The notes: generated by a model from the letters alone, not told the origin. Shown: positions 45,599-54,414, numbered from the stretch's first letter. The stretch: DNA of 64,000 bases from Paradesertivirga superstes (GCF_037622515.1 NZ_JBBJCN010000002.1:682001-746000), one strand, 5' to 3'. Translations and numbers: made by a program.

Positions 45599-45944
45599 TT
45601 TGTGTCGTGTGAAATGGGTTACAAGGGTTAAGTCTTTATGGTTGGACAAATTATATTTCGTTAGCCCTTGTCAGAAGTTTAATATTGCTTACAGAATTAA
45701 ACCATGTCACCGGTTTCAGAAAAATAGACGGTTTTTGACTAAAAATCGTGCATTTGTTTACCCTTTCTTCAGCTCTTGTTCAGTTATTGTTCAGCTCAAA
45801 CCGCATTTACAGCCATTTGAGCTGAACAAGGGGTAAACAAGGTATGAACAAGAACTGAACAAAGTGGTAGTAATGTATTAAACAATATATGAGACGCTTT
45901 TAAATGACACTTCCCTTGATCTGGTATTTGCCGGTGAATTTATG
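45599..45944. other. Intergenic region carrying an 11-bp repeat array
   Basis: 346 bases upstream of the propeller gene. Apart from the repeat array at 45767-45864, no gene or terminator is seen. Confidence 0.5.
45767..45864. repeat. Divergent array of 11-bp repeats with a perfect 14-bp dyad
   Basis: Left half: units CTTCAGCTCTT, GTTCAGTTATT, GTTCAGCTCAA (45767-45799). Right half: GCTGAACAAGG, GGTAAACAAGG, TATGAACAAGA, ACTGAACAAAG (45821-45864). The halves are inverted relative to each other, and TTGTTCAGCTCAAA (45787-45800) pairs perfectly with TTTGAGCTGAACAA (45816-45829) around a 15-base loop. The exact 11-bp period puts one unit on the same face of each DNA turn. Confidence 0.75.
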
Positions 45945-47951
45945 TCAACTGAATAAGGAGCTTCTTTTGTCAATTACCGGAGAAATATCGATATTAAGTT
46001 CTGTGTTCTGCTTTTTCTGTATATAAACCTGGTTTAGTTCCTTGATAAATTTATCCATTTCTTCTGCTATAGTGTATAATTTTTTAGATATCTCTTTTAT
46101 TTCTTTTTCATCTAAATCAATATCGATTATCAGTCTGGACAATCCCAGCATTGAAGCAACGGGTCTGCGAATAACATGCCCGATATCAAAAATAATCTGT
46201 TCAATAGAGGCAATGTAATCTACCAGCGGGGTAATATCACTTGTAGCGCCATACCACAATACTTTTCCGTTATTGTGGTTTTCAGGAGCCGCTTGCATCC
46301 AACGCCATCTGATGTGGCCATCAACAATTATCCTGTATTGAAAACTCATTAATGACCGTGTTTTAAAGGCTTCTTTCATCGCATCATTAAATTTAACCTT
46401 ATCATCATCATGTAATACTTCTCTCAATTTTTCAGCATTTTCTGAGAGTTCATCAAAATCATAAGTATGATTGAAGATGTCGGTCCCCCGGCTTATAAAA
46501 TGTATTTTAGAGCTTCCGTTTTCTTCAATTTCAAACATATAGGTATTGCCCGGAACCTGACTCGTGATTCTTTTCAGCAGTTGTTCACTTTGTTTAATTT
46601 TGTCATCTGCATTTTTACGTTCGGTGATATCATGGCTAATAGACAGGTACTGATAAACTTTCCCGTTCTCATCCAGGAACGGCACAATGGAGGTGTCGAC
46701 CCAGTATAATATACCGTCTTTTGCCCTGTTGCAAAATTCTCCTCTGAATGGCTTCCCATCTTGCATAGCAAGCGCTAACTCGTTAAAATATTCAGGGGAA
46801 TGAAAATCAGATGAGATAAAAGTGTAATGTTTTCCCAATAATTCGGCAGCACTGTACTTGTTGATTTTGCAAAAATTATCATTTACAAATGTCAGTTTAC
46901 TATCCACTCCTGCTATAGCTACGATGTAGTCTAAATCCAATGCGTACTTATAATCTTTTAATTCAGTTCTGTGTTCTCTCGACTCTAAATTTATTTTGAT
47001 CATTTCAATAAGCATATTAATAAGATGGCGTTCTTCTTTTAAAAACGGGCCCTCATCTGATTCCGGAGCTTTCTGCAAATACACTATTTCAATACTTATC
47101 GGAGTTCCGTGTTTAGTTTTCAATTCGACAAGCTGGCTGTTTGAAGATCGTTGATAATTACTGGTTTTGTATTCAATATCAGCGATACAAACACTCGCTG
47201 CAGTAATTTCGGGATGTTGCCAGCCCGAAGGAAGAATTTCGGCTATCTGAGGAACCAGATCCTTAATTGAAGTATCATCATTCTGCAAAATACGGCTTAA
47301 CCGATAGAGCGTTTTCAGCTCTTTCACCCGCTCCTCCAGATCAAGAACTGTTTTAGTAATTAATTTTTCGACTTTCTCCCGTTTTAAAACTTCACGTTGA
47401 ACTGCAGCTAAACCACTGCGAAGGTGATTGGTGGCGTAATATTGTAAGGCAAGGATGGTGCCGAATGGAATGATGGTGCCGATCCACCTGGTGATGGGAT
47501 TATGCGTTACTAAGGGAATTGGCAGAAAGCCCTTTATTTCCATGTATGCCAGAAAAAAATCTGTAACTACTGTCAATAATCCTATAGCCAGGCCGCCCCT
47601 CCAGCCTAATAAAAATCCAGCAGTTAATATAACGCTGACTTGTGATAAAATGCCCGGGGCCATAATGCCTCCAGCAGTATAACATGGAATGGTAATTAGT
47701 AGCCACAACATTATTGTAAGTGCCCAGCTTGCTAAACCTGTGTATCCATAACGGATTAATGTTAGAATAAACACAGTTATAAATATTGAAGTACCCAGAA
47801 ATATTAACCATCGCTGCCATATTTCAGAAAAAAAAATGAACCCTATTGATACAATGCTACAAATGACCAATGTCCATAAGATAGAAAGCACATACACCAT
47901 GTAGCTTTTATAATCTTTTTCCTTATCGGGAATAGAAAAGAAGTTGATCAT
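45945..47951 (-). CDS. Membrane PAS sensor protein with HisKA region but no ATPase domain
   Basis: 668 residues. The first ~185 residues contain about six membrane helices. A coiled coil (VLKREKVEKLITK... region) leads to a GAF-like segment (about 215-330), then PAS/PAC (VDSKLTFVNDNFCKINKYSA to YLSISHDITERKNADD) and a PAS_3-like domain (INPUT with WRWMQAAPEN). The end is HisKA-like: FDIGHVIRRPVASMLGLSR with a candidate phospho-His. The protein stops before any N-, G1- or G2-box. It may act as a signalling partner for other kinases. That role is inferred. Confidence 0.8.
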   Translation of the reverse strand: MINFFSIPDKEKDYKSYMVYVLSILWTLVICSIVSIGFIFFSEIWQRWLIFLGTSIFITVFILTLIRYGYTGLASWALTIMLWLLITIPCYTAGGIMAPGILSQVSVILTAGFLLGWRGGLAIGLLTVVTDFFLAYMEIKGFLPIPLVTHNPITRWIGTIIPFGTILALQYYATNHLRSGLAAVQREVLKREKVEKLITKTVLDLEERVKELKTLYRLSRILQNDDTSIKDLVPQIAEILPSGWQHPEITAASVCIADIEYKTSNYQRSSNSQLVELKTKHGTPISIEIVYLQKAPESDEGPFLKEERHLINMLIEMIKINLESREHRTELKDYKYALDLDYIVAIAGVDSKLTFVNDNFCKINKYSAAELLGKHYTFISSDFHSPEYFNELALAMQDGKPFRGEFCNRAKDGILYWVDTSIVPFLDENGKVYQYLSISHDITERKNADDKIKQSEQLLKRITSQVPGNTYMFEIEENGSSKIHFISRGTDIFNHTYDFDELSENAEKLREVLHDDDKVKFNDAMKEAFKTRSLMSFQYRIIVDGHIRWRWMQAAPENHNNGKVLWYGATSDITPLVDYIASIEQIIFDIGHVIRRPVASMLGLSRLIIDIDLDEKEIKEISKKLYTIAEEMDKFIKELNQVYIQKKQNTELNIDISPVIDKRSSLFS

Positions 47952-48112
47952 ATGTGATGTTTTTGAGGGTTGTTTGCTTTCAGCGAAGGGTTAAGCATTG
48001 CTGCTGTTAGAGAATACCAGTATTTCGCTTTCAGGTTAATACTAAATTAATTAAAAAGACAGAGATTCACTTCACCCCGGGCATAAATATCCTGATGCCG
48101 GCGACTAGCTGT

Positions 48113-48385
48113 TTAGCTTATTCTAATCTTTTCAATTCTATCTGCGATAGAGTGACAGTGGACAATATTTCCGGGGAACCCAATGATTCTTGTTTCTATT
48201 TCAAATAATTTGGTCGCTATAACTTGTTTGCCTTCCCGGTCTGTTTTTAAACGGAATATATGGGGAGTATAACTCTTATACGTATCCCGCAACTCTTCAT
48301 TATTATTGACACCCATAGGGTCCCAATATTTCCATAAGATTTCATCAATCCTATCATAAAGCTCATTGAATTTATATATTGTCAT
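48113..48385 (-). CDS. Small conserved hypothetical protein
   Basis: 90 residues without membrane segments. The pattern DRIDEILWKYWDPMGVNNNEELRDTYKSY, read in pieces, matches a widespread Bacteroidota family of small proteins with an ILW-x-WDP-x-G core. There is no known function. The C-terminal half has an ELET-like EIETRI helix. Confidence 0.7.
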   Translation of the reverse strand: MTIYKFNELYDRIDEILWKYWDPMGVNNNEELRDTYKSYTPHIFRLKTDREGKQVIATKLFEIETRIIGFPGNIVHCHSIADRIEKIRIS

Positions 48386-48549
48386 CGGTAGAATGAAATT
48401 TTATGTAAGGGTCCTGATATTCACTAGTCGTCTTTAGAATAGCACATAACCTTAAGGCTTGTTGCTATTGTTGAATAATAGTTTTCTGCTTTCAACCTAT
48501 TTTTTAAAGTTTTTCAAGTCTCCTTATAAGAATTGAAGATTTTGTGGAA

Positions 48550-48744
48550 CTAAGGAAATAGCCAACTGATTAAAAAGAGTATCAGCACTACAATAAGAAT
48601 AGGTAGAATCAAGCCCCGGCCTCTGGCAAAATTCAATTGATATCCCATCATCCCCACTCGCTTTGGAACTAAAGCTCTGGGATCAGGAGGATTATAATAG
48701 AAAATCCCCCATTTATAATTACTGATATTATCAATTGGGTCCAT
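48550..48744 (-). CDS. DUF5808-type small membrane protein
   Basis: 64 residues. The motif YKWGIFYYNPPDPRALVPKR followed by GYQLNFARGRG is the DUF5808 signature. A single C-terminal transmembrane helix (ILPILIVVLILFLISWLF) anchors it. The function is unknown. Confidence 0.8.
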   Translation of the reverse strand: MDPIDNISNYKWGIFYYNPPDPRALVPKRVGMMGYQLNFARGRGLILPILIVVLILFLISWLFP

Positions 48745-48827
48745 AACTCTGTTTTAGCAGATAAATTAAAGGTAGGTTGTAGCGTAATATTTGCAAAAAC
48801 ATTTGTTTGCCCGACAGAATTCCATGG

Positions 48828-49370
48828 TTATTTTGTGTATTTTAAAACAACACCTCCTGTCAAAAGCTGTTGTGTAGAAACAAGAGATAAATTCTTAGAA
48901 GACATTCTCTGTCTGAACAAAGGTCGCCCACTCCCCAAAATTACAGGGGCGATTCCGATACGATATTCGTCAAATAAATCATCGTTGATAAATGTCTCGG
49001 AAAGGTTAGCGCTGCCAAACAGATACATATCTTTTCCACTCTGGCCTTTTAATTTAGCAATTTCAGCAGAAGCATTTTCTTTAATTAAGGTAGAGTTATT
49101 CCAGTCAACCGACTTTAATGTTTTAGAAAAAACGAGTTTGGGTATTTTATTCATCAGGTCGGCAATTTCACCTTTTTCTTTTGTCCAATGAGTTGCCATT
49201 CCTTCATAAGTTACTCGTCCAAAAACGAGATAGTCTGCTGAATTTAATTGTTCAATGCTAAGTTTCTCAAGCTCTTGTCCCCAAATGTTGTGAAAAGGTA
49301 AGTCCCAATTTTGGTCGCCTTCAAAATAACCATCCAGGGTAATGATGTTCCACATTATCAGTTTTCTCAT
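48828..49370 (-). CDS. RibD C-terminal/dihydrofolate-reductase-fold protein
   Basis: 180 residues. MWNIITLDGYFEG, YLVFGRVTYEGMATHW and PVILGSGRPLF are the hallmarks of the standalone RibD_C (DHFR-like) family, which are putative NADPH reductases. It does not carry the RibD deaminase domain, so it is unlikely to be the riboflavin enzyme itself. Confidence 0.88.
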   Translation of the reverse strand: MRKLIMWNIITLDGYFEGDQNWDLPFHNIWGQELEKLSIEQLNSADYLVFGRVTYEGMATHWTKEKGEIADLMNKIPKLVFSKTLKSVDWNNSTLIKENASAEIAKLKGQSGKDMYLFGSANLSETFINDDLFDEYRIGIAPVILGSGRPLFRQRMSSKNLSLVSTQQLLTGGVVLKYTK

Positions 49371-49693
49371 AGTATAATCGATTTTAGTCCGTCAATATCA
49401 GTATTGCTTTATGAATGTTTTTAACAAAGCCGCTTAACATCAATGTTTAGCCATATGCACAAATCTTCAATTAAGCATCTCTGTGGATGTTTTAAAAAAT
49501 CTTAATTGGTATTTGACTCAGAATGATGCATAAACATAGATACGAACAATAAAACTGAATGCAAAATCATAATATGTGCATCAGAAATATTTGCATGTGA
49601 GTATTAATTGGACACCCTTTAAACAAAATCAACGGAATCCAAATAATTTAAAACAAAACAAATCATGCATGGTCTTTAATATAGTTTTTATCC
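49371..49693. other. Intergenic region upstream of the tRNA-Cys-like element
   Basis: 323 AT-rich bases. No gene, repeat or hairpin stands out, and no clear tRNA promoter (TTTG/TAnnTTTG) is visible directly upstream of 49694. Confidence 0.4.
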
Positions 49694-49764
49694 GGTCGGA
49701 TGGCCGAGTGGGAAGGCACATATCCGCAAGATCTTTTACATTGGTTCGAATCCTTTTCCGACCT
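49694..49764 (+). pseudogene. tRNA-Cys-like element, probably a tRNA pseudogene
   Basis: 71 nt with exact tRNA geometry. The acceptor GGTCGGA/TCCGACC is perfect, the D-arm GCC/GGC has a GG-containing loop, and the T-loop is TTCGAAT. Discriminator T and anticodon GCA are both tRNA-Cys identity elements. The anticodon stem CATAT/ATCTT has only three of five pairs, the T-stem ATTGG/CCTTT also three of five, and the universal T33 is C. It is therefore likely nonfunctional or highly aberrant. Confidence 0.7.
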
Positions 49765-49765
49765 C

Positions 49766-49796
49766 AAAGCCCAGGCATTTTGCCTGGGCTTTTTTA
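49766..49796 (+). terminator. Intrinsic terminator after the tRNA-Cys-like element
   Basis: AAAGCCCAGGC (49766-49776) pairs perfectly with GCCTGGGCTTT (49782-49792), then TTTT. It begins 2 bases after the tRNA-like sequence, as in a genuine tRNA transcription unit. Confidence 0.92.
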
Positions 49797-50410
49797 TTCT
49801 GGCTCATTAACCCAGGAATATCAGTAGAATAAAACCAATCAAAAAGGATTTTCAAAGAGCTTATCTTACAGGATTTCCCAGTGGGCGGGGGCGATAATTT
49901 CTTTCCGTATGTTAAGCGCCGGCGCGGGACTAGTAGAGCTTATATTAGGGTGAGACAAGGGTAAGACAAGGTAATACAAAAGTCAGGGATAAAGTATAGA
50001 TAAGGTATATATAAAGTATATATAAGGTATCGTTAAGGTATCCTTTATAAGATATACTTTACCTTTGTTTTTTGCGTATGATTATTTCTTATTATCTATT
50101 TATCAATGGATAATACAGTATCACTATGGCTATATTAAAGGGCAATATGAATAGAAAATGCTTGTTCTGATATCAGCCTGATATAATCTGTCGGAATTCA
50201 GACGGATATGTTACTTTCTCCTGCTCTAAATAAACTACCTGAACCTTAAGGAAAGTTATTTAAATGGAATTAAGCTATCGTCAATTTCAATTATAGCTTT
50301 TTTGCTGTACTTCTTGTTTGTATACCTGTTATTCAGACTACTCTGAGAAACTCTAACACAACCAAGCTGATATCTGTAACCCTGCTGAAGAAATACTCGT
50401 AGAAGCAGAA
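49797..50410. other. Intergenic region with 11-bp repeat array
   Basis: 614 bases without a credible gene. The repeat array at 49950-50063 is the only clear structure. Sequence just upstream of 50411 (GTAGAAGCAGAA) resembles that in front of the paralogue at 39826 (GTAGAAAAGGAAA). Confidence 0.5.
49950..50063. repeat. Tandem 11-bp repeats with inverted tail
   Basis: Units GTGAGACAAGG, GTAAGACAAGG, TAATACAAAAG (49950-49982) come first. After a 6-base spacer follow ATAAAGTATAG, ATAAGGTATAT, ATAAAGTATAT, ATAAGGTATCG, TTAAGGTATCC (49989-50043). The tail ATATACTTT (50052-50060) is inverted to AAAGTATAT (50013-50021). The period and inverted layout match the array at 45767 although the unit sequence differs. 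Confidence 0.7.
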
Positions 50411-50566
50411 ATGGAAATTGCAATCTATTTGATGCTTGTTGTCTTTTTTTTTATGATTTATGATTTGGTAAATGCACCAGCTGTGGATGAAGATGAAAAT
50501 CTGTTATTCCTAGATGCCGAAAATACAGAAGTAACAGATTTCAAGTACGAGAAAGTTCGTTCTTAA
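50411..50566 (+). CDS. Tiny single-span membrane protein, copy B
   Basis: 51 residues from the ATG at 50411 to TAA at 50564-50566. One transmembrane helix (about 3-16) runs into MIYDLVNAPAVDEDEN (15-30) and a short acidic tail. It is the paralogue of the 63-residue protein at 39826, sharing the helix end and the VDEDEN core but with a different tail. No function known. Confidence 0.6.
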   Translation: MEIAIYLMLVVFFFMIYDLVNAPAVDEDENLLFLDAENTEVTDFKYEKVRS

Positions 50567-51071
50567 TGCCCCTTTTTTTCTTGTACTGCAAATGATGTGC
50601 ATTTGATTTATTTATAAGCTTTCGTTGCTTGTAAACAATAAGCTTATTCTATTAATCCCGGTTTATATTCATCGGGTTAAAATAAACCCCGATACTTTGA
50701 TCTCGCCTGTTTTTAGCAGCTAACTGACTGAGGGCTTTAGCTCCCGAAGTTTGTGTTATTGAAAATGAGCAAAAAGTATTTTTTGAACTAAATGTAACCT
50801 TCTCTTTCTGAGCCCGTAAAACATCCGGAAAAATTCTCTCATGGTCAATTTGAGGAATTATTAGCCCCACAATGAGGCAATATTTTACCTGTCGAAATTT
50901 CTCAGTCCCTTCTCACTGCATTCTGGCGCATATTTTCCACATGGCGGGGAATTTGCAAACCCCCTAACAATATTTTTCAGAAGAACGCAAAAGGAACGCT
51001 TTATTTTTCGCTCCAGTCATTCTTCAAAAGTTTGTTTTTTTGCTTTTATTTTTCACCTTTTACAATATTTT
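50567..51071. other. Intergenic region, presumed promoter of the sugar-transferase pair
   Basis: 505 bases. A reverse frame at 50652-50870 (72 codons) lacks coherent structure and is not accepted. Purine/pyrimidine tracts (TTTTTTTGCTTTTATTTTTC) precede the ATG at 51072. Confidence 0.4.
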
Positions 51072-51533
51072 ATGAAGAAACCTTTACTTTTTACTTTACT
51101 ATTCATTCTGGCCCTGAGCGATATTCTCTTGCTCAACATGTCGCACTTTTTTGGCTACCTTCTTACTAACAAATTTCTTGTAGATGTAGATCAAACAGTT
51201 TACTTTGGCAACATTTGGGGCAGCAACATTCTTTGGCTGATCTGCTCTGCCATATTTGGAATGTACACGCTGCAAAGCTTTCGGCAACCTGGCAAAATTT
51301 ACAGATCCACCTTACGAACTATCTGCTTATATGTAGGCTTGTTTTCGGCTTATCTGTTACTTAATCCATCATCATTTCCGATCGAGTTTTTAGCATCATT
51401 GGTTCCACTTATTGGTATGTCTTTTATCTCGAGCCGGGTTACTGCCAGAGCCTTAAGACAGTTCCTGCCAGCCACAGCATTAGCCTCGTTGGGATCCAAA
51501 AACATCAATGCATCTGATAACCTGACCGCATAA
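51072..51533 (+). CDS. Free-standing membrane domain homologous to the N-terminus of the next gene
   Basis: 153 residues with four membrane helices. The start (MKKPLLFTLLFILALSDI) and the FRQPGKIYRSTLRTICLYVG segment line up with the first ~135 residues of the following sugar transferase (MKTPYLYVLRGILAISDL; FRIELIYRASWRSIALHAF). The CoA-binding and catalytic domains are absent. It is separated from the full-length gene by 32 bases, so the two are co-transcribed. It may be a partner subunit or a leftover of a partial duplication. Confidence 0.75.
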   Translation: MKKPLLFTLLFILALSDILLLNMSHFFGYLLTNKFLVDVDQTVYFGNIWGSNILWLICSAIFGMYTLQSFRQPGKIYRSTLRTICLYVGLFSAYLLLNPSSFPIEFLASLVPLIGMSFISSRVTARALRQFLPATALASLGSKNINASDNLTA

Positions 51534-51565
51534 GGTCACAATATTAATCTACTTAATAAAAAAAT

Positions 51566-52945
51566 ATGAAAACCCCTTATCTTTATGTATTACGCGGCAT
51601 ACTCGCAATTAGTGACCTTGTGCTGTTTAATTTAAGTTTATTTGTCGGATTCCACCTTTCCGCCAAAATTGGTAATTATCTAGAGAATCCGGTCTCGATT
51701 CAAGATATTGTAATATGTAACCTCATTTGGTTTATAACTACCCTATTATTCAGATTATATAGTGAGGAAATCATATTCAGGATTGAGCTGATTTACAGGG
51801 CCAGCTGGCGCAGCATTGCTTTACACGCTTTCTTGTTTTTATCCTATCTCTTCTTTTTCAGTAAAGCGCCCTTAGCGAAAGAATTTATCGTTTGCTTCTA
51901 TTCATTAATTGTATTTGGCTTTTTGTTAAGCAGATTTACAGGCACCGCCCTGCACGATTTTTTTATCACTCATGTTGATGTTCGTAAAGCGGTAGCTATT
52001 ATTGGGTTGAACCAGGACGGAATAGAATTATCCGCATATCTGGAAAAGCAGAGCAGTATCAACTTTGTTGGTTTTTTGGATGAAGAGGGATTTTCAGTTG
52101 ACAACACCGGGGAATTATTGTCATCATCAATTCCCTTTCGTAAAGCCAGTGAAATGGGTGTAAAGGAGGTCTATGTCTCATTAACTCCCGAAAGGCTAAG
52201 TGAAATGCCAAATTTAATGATTGCTGCTGAAAAGGAATGTTTACGCTTGAAATTCGTTCCAGTACTCACTTCGGGGCACGGAATCTTTCAAATAGAAAAT
52301 ATGGGAGGTTTCCCGATTATTTGCGCTCGAAAAGCGCCGCTCGAAGAAATAGAGAACAGGTTTAAAAAACGCATTTTCGATGTCGTATTCAGCTTAATTG
52401 TGATTCTATTCATTTTCAGCTGGCTTTATCCGATTCTGGCACTTTTGATAAAATTACAAAGTCCCGGACCAGTTTTGTTTAAACAGCTTAGAACCGGACG
52501 AGATAATAATCCTTTTTGGTGTTACAAGTTCAGAAGCATGAGATTAAACACGGATAGCGATAAACGTCAGGCTAGTAAACATGACGATCGCATCACTTCC
52601 CTGGGAAAGTTTATGCGAAGGACAAGTCTTGATGAGCTGCCACAATTTTTTAACGTGTTGCTGGGTCATATGAGTGTTAATGGGCCGCGGCCGCATATGG
52701 TGAGCCATACCGAACAGTACCGAAAATTAATAGACAAGTATATGGTCCGTCAGTTTTTGAAGCCCGGAATAAGCGGATGGGCACAGGTTAACGGTTTCAG
52801 AGGGGAAACTAAAGAGCAGGAATTGATGGAGAAGCGTGTGGAGCATGATATATGGTATATGGAGAACTGGTCAGCGATGCTTGATGTAAGAATCATTTTC
52901 ATGACTATAATCAATATCATTAGAGGAGAAAAAAATGCCTACTAG
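51566..52945 (+). CDS. Undecaprenyl-phosphate sugar phosphotransferase (WcaJ/PglC-type)
   Basis: 459 residues. Four N-terminal membrane helices (1-135), a CoA-binding-like Rossmann domain (about 140-260), then a re-entrant helix and the bacterial sugar transferase domain. The last has KRIFDVVFS, SPGPVLFKQLRTGRD, YKFRSMR, TSLDELPQFFNVLLG, VNGPRPHM and PGISGWAQVNG. It loads a hexose-1-phosphate onto undecaprenyl phosphate to start polysaccharide synthesis. No glycosyltransferase cluster follows, so it is an orphan initiator. Confidence 0.93.
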   Translation: MKTPYLYVLRGILAISDLVLFNLSLFVGFHLSAKIGNYLENPVSIQDIVICNLIWFITTLLFRLYSEEIIFRIELIYRASWRSIALHAFLFLSYLFFFSKAPLAKEFIVCFYSLIVFGFLLSRFTGTALHDFFITHVDVRKAVAIIGLNQDGIELSAYLEKQSSINFVGFLDEEGFSVDNTGELLSSSIPFRKASEMGVKEVYVSLTPERLSEMPNLMIAAEKECLRLKFVPVLTSGHGIFQIENMGGFPIICARKAPLEEIENRFKKRIFDVVFSLIVILFIFSWLYPILALLIKLQSPGPVLFKQLRTGRDNNPFWCYKFRSMRLNTDSDKRQASKHDDRITSLGKFMRRTSLDELPQFFNVLLGHMSVNGPRPHMVSHTEQYRKLIDKYMVRQFLKPGISGWAQVNGFRGETKEQELMEKRVEHDIWYMENWSAMLDVRIIFMTIINIIRGEKNAY

Positions 52946-53173
52946 CGTCGAAGACGCAATCGTGTAGATATATTAAGAAATAACCGGGTTTGTCCCTACC
53001 CTTTTCAGTAGGTGATAATCGCAATACGCGCGGGAACTGAACTTAATTTGTGTCTAAGGGGCTCTATGAAACCCGAACAACAAACAAGTCAGCACCCTCG
53101 CTTATCCCATGGGCATTTGCCATGCATAGTCACATTTGGAGTCAGATGAAAAAAAAAGCAAATAGTTTTAGGC

Positions 53174-53602
53174 TCATCCATTTGTTTTGGGAAAACTTAA
53201 AATAAGGTCTTCATTAACAGGATCACCTGCGAAAATGTATTTACCGACAATTTGATATATATCCCGGGCACTTTGGCTGTTTCTGAATCTTGTTGTTATC
53301 GGCTTAACTGCATTTATTATCCAAATGTTTAACTCTGCATTTACATCATTTACAGAGTCGCCTACCATGGAAAAGGTTTTAATACTTGAATACGGAACCG
53401 AGAGAAATTCATATTTACCGTTCTTACGTAGCGTTATGAGTAGTATTCTGTAATTAGTACAAATTAACTTATCCCTTTCTATTTTAACGGCTTTCTCTAT
53501 TTTTTCATTTTCGACCAGTATACTGCCGTATTCCAGAATAATTTGCTTTGTTGTTATTTCGATATCGGTACTGGGATATTTACTAAAGAATGCCATAAAC
53601 AT
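53174..53602 (-). CDS. Bacterial PH-domain-like protein
   Basis: 142 residues, with a second ATG at 53596. A beta-sandwich pattern and the phrases YGSILVENEKIEKAVKI, KLICTNYRILLITLRKNGK and FLSVPYSSIKTFSM match the bacterial PH domain family. No signal peptide or membrane helix. Role unknown. It is the last gene before a stretch of insertion-sequence debris. Confidence 0.7.
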   Translation of the reverse strand: MFMAFFSKYPSTDIEITTKQIILEYGSILVENEKIEKAVKIERDKLICTNYRILLITLRKNGKYEFLSVPYSSIKTFSMVGDSVNDVNAELNIWIINAVKPITTRFRNSQSARDIYQIVGKYIFAGDPVNEDLILSFPKTNG

Positions 53603-53784
53603 TAATGTTAGAGAGATGAATAATTTAAAGAAATTTAGATTAAGTCGTGCTGTCTACGAAAAGTGTATAAAATTGTTTCACATTTCAGAAGTTTCAATTA
53701 TTCTTAACCGGCAGGTCTGTCATTAATTCCCCTCAGACGTCCCAATTCTTTAAAACACAGGCATTTGGCCACTCTTTAAAAGAA

Positions 53785-54387
53785 ATTTCTTGGGATCTGC
53801 GATAATTCCAGTTATCTCACCAGAACTAATTTGAATGATCCCCAAATTATTATCTGCTAACCATTCTGGATGTATTCTCCCGTAAAACGGTCGATCAAAT
53901 CTTCCAGAAGAGCATCAGGCAGATTGATGTAATTAACGCTTTCAGAAGAATCAATCAGCAGTATGGAATTAAGGGAGTAACCATTCGGAATGATAACGGC
54001 TTACAGTTCATCGCTAATAATGTTAAGCAGTATCTCAGAACAGCAGAAGCCAATCAGGAGTTTACCCATATTGCCACACCTGAAGAAAACTCTTATATTG
54101 AAGCTTTCCACAGCATCATTCAGCGGGAAGTTGTTGACCGAATTGAATTCGACAGCTTTTACCACGCTAAACATACGCTGGCGGCACATCGAAACTGGTA
54201 CGATAGCAGAAGAAGGCACCGAAACATTGGTATGACTCCGCTACAAAAGTGGAAGCAGAATATTCACATAACCGAGCATAAAAGAGCAGAAAAAAAGGAA
54301 CGTCAAGATATCACTGAAATGGCCGCCGAATTACCAGCGAATATCAACAAATATTACACAACTAGTTCATTACTTTTGTCCAACTAA
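53785..54387 (+). pseudogene. IS3-family transposase remnant (integrase core, 3' part)
   Basis: From 53839 a continuous frame gives LLTILDVFSRKTVDQIF, then IRNDNGLQFIANN, ATPEENSYIEAFHS (catalytic Glu) and HRNWYDSRRRHRNIG, ending at TAA 54385-54387. These are the rve/DDE core motifs of IS3 OrfB. Upstream the match continues only through frameshifts and a TGA in place of Trp (SWDL at 53788). The 5' half and OrfA are missing. The following GGGGTCGGTACA may be part of the old terminal repeat. Confidence 0.85.
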
Positions 54388-54414
54388 TAAGGGGTCGGTA
54401 CACTTTGCAGTTGA

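Noticed and set aside
49576..49827. Forward frame of 83 codons
   Set aside because: It runs through the tRNA-Cys-like element and its terminator.
45767..50063. CRISPR array interpretation of the 11-bp repeats
   Set aside because: The repeats are contiguous without spacers, too short for CRISPR, and no cas genes are present.
50652..50870. Reverse frame of 72 codons
   Set aside because: It has no recognisable structure and no start context. The sequence more likely belongs to the promoter region of 51072.
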